From NCBI GenBank assembly GCA_041750975.1, contig JBGSYN010000030.1, forward strand, positions 1-5,071: a stretch of 5,071 bases of DNA. The letters run 5' to 3'. This document shows positions 4,679 to 5,071 of the stretch, piece by piece (the stretch's first letter is position 1; the number at the start of each line of letters is the position of its first letter). Under the pieces are notes generated by a model. That model saw nothing but the letters and a program-made list of their open reading frames with translations. It was not told the origin of the DNA and searched no databases. Both the position numbers and the translations under genes were made by a program. The DNA is from JBGSYN01 sp041750975 (GTDB lineage: Bacteria; Pseudomonadota; Alphaproteobacteria; Geminicoccales; Geminicoccaceae).

Positions 4679-5071
4679 ATGCAATATGGTCCGGCCCAAG
4701 ACAGTCCGCTCTTCCGGCGCGGGTTTCGCCGGCCGGGGAAGTTGCGCGTCGCGATGCGGCGGGCGCAGGGGGTGAAGCCTTCGGACATCGCCCGCGAATG
4801 CCGGCTCGAGCCCGAGGTCGTCGAGGCCTGCCTCGGCGATAACGAGGTCGGCGAGCTGATCGCCTGCTGCCGGGAGATGATGGATCTTTCCGAGGCAGGG
4901 CGTCTGAGGCAGCTCGAGCGCGCCGCCCTCCAGCTTTTTGAGATCGCGATCGAGGAGCGTGACGTCCGCGAGATAAACGTCGAACAGATGGATCTTGTCG
5001 TAGACGGCGGCGATTCGGCCGGCGTCGTCGATCAGGTGCGAGCGATTGAGAAAGCGCCCGTCATCGGCGCG
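4679..5071 (+). CDS. Helix-turn-helix protein, terminase small subunit-like, runs into a junction
   Basis: The frame is open from ATG 4679 to the window edge (131 codons, no stop). An in-frame TAA at 4667-4669 limits the start; ATG 4754 is an alternative. Neither has a clear Shine-Dalgarno. Residues 21-52 (KLRVAMRRAQG, then PSDIARE, then LEPEVVEACL) read as a helix-turn-helix, and residues 72-97 (EAGRLRQLERAALQLFEIAI) as a charged helix. The layout recalls small HTH proteins found beside phage terminase genes in alphaproteobacteria. Coding character holds only to about 4972 (residue 97-98). Beyond that the translation (for example DLVVDGGDSAGVVDQ) is the antisense shadow of a nitrilase-family gene, so the natural C-terminus is missing or replaced. 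The DNA-binding role is inferred from the fold pattern alone. Confidence 0.55.
   Translation, partial: MQYGPAQDSPLFRRGFRRPGKLRVAMRRAQGVKPSDIARECRLEPEVVEACLGDNEVGELIACCREMMDLSEAGRLRQLERAALQLFEIAIEERDVREINVEQMDLVVDGGDSAGVVDQVRAIEKAPVIGA
4964..5071 (-). pseudogene. Nitrilase-family (carbon-nitrogen hydrolase) fragment
   Basis: The minus-strand translation from the window edge begins RADDGRFLNRSHLIDD and continues AGRIAAVYDKIHLFDVYLAD. This is the segment around the catalytic lysine of Nit-type amidases (YDKIHLFDV; Lys of the Glu-Lys-Cys triad). About 36 residues fit. After LAD, at about 4964, the similarity stops abruptly: the expected RES...PG stretch and the catalytic-Cys region (CYDLRFP type) do not follow, and the DNA is instead coding on the other strand for the HTH protein. 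The N-terminal half, with the catalytic Glu, lies beyond the window. As it stands the gene lacks its Cys and cannot be active. It is either truly truncated by insertion or deletion, or an assembly artefact. Confidence 0.7.

Noticed and set aside
4489..4788. 99-codon minus-strand ORF over the AT-rich gap
   Set aside because: It crosses a terminator and promoter-like region and is antisense to the start of the HTH ORF; the composition is Arg/Ser/Pro junk with no recognisable motif.

Overview
The window reads as high-GC alphaproteobacterial DNA. The alphaproteobacterial type of xanthine/guanine phosphoribosyltransferase, a DUF1192 protein and a zinc-ribbon NUDIX hydrolase all point that way. I cannot fix the genus; a Rhodospirillales- or Hyphomicrobiales-like bacterium fits. 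Both ends of the window cut through genes, and the short length would fit a small contig.

Left part (1-2023), housekeeping-like. A 5'-complete, 3'-cut gpt gene runs leftward from a TTG start. Divergent from it is a two-gene operon: a DUF1192 protein (526-717), overlapped by 4 bp by a NUDIX hydrolase (714-1247). The two directions appear to share one palindromic -35 region at 451-459. A 186-bp gap holding a possible promoter and a strong hairpin leads to a YhbS-like GNAT acetyltransferase (1434-2009). Its stop codon and that of the convergent cytochrome gene both lie inside one small hairpin.

Middle part (2019-3582, minus strand). This is an exported triheme cytochrome c of the alcohol/gluconate dehydrogenase cytochrome-subunit type. 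A run of seven Gs (coding sense) puts it out of frame at about residue 183. Dropping one G restores a continuous 520-residue protein with three CxxCH sites, so this is either a homopolymer sequencing error or a real or phase-variable frameshift. The protein also carries an unusual C-terminal extension of about 130 residues after the third heme domain. No dehydrogenase partner gene is present in the window.

Right part (3721-5071), accessory-looking. A complete tRNA-Pro(UGG) with encoded CCA is followed by a lower-GC gene of unclear function whose sequence recalls the putative adhesin Stv domain. Then come a Rho-independent-type terminator, an AT-rich gap, and a helix-turn-helix ORF resembling phage terminase small subunits. 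That ORF runs directly into an antisense fragment of a nitrilase-family (carbon-nitrogen hydrolase) gene at about 4961-4972. The junction is either a real insertion/deletion scar, fitting an island next to the tRNA gene, or an assembly chimera near the contig end.

The most useful second looks are the nitrilase/HTH junction, the cytochrome frameshift with its extension, and the protein after the tRNA. I see no convincing new multi-gene system.
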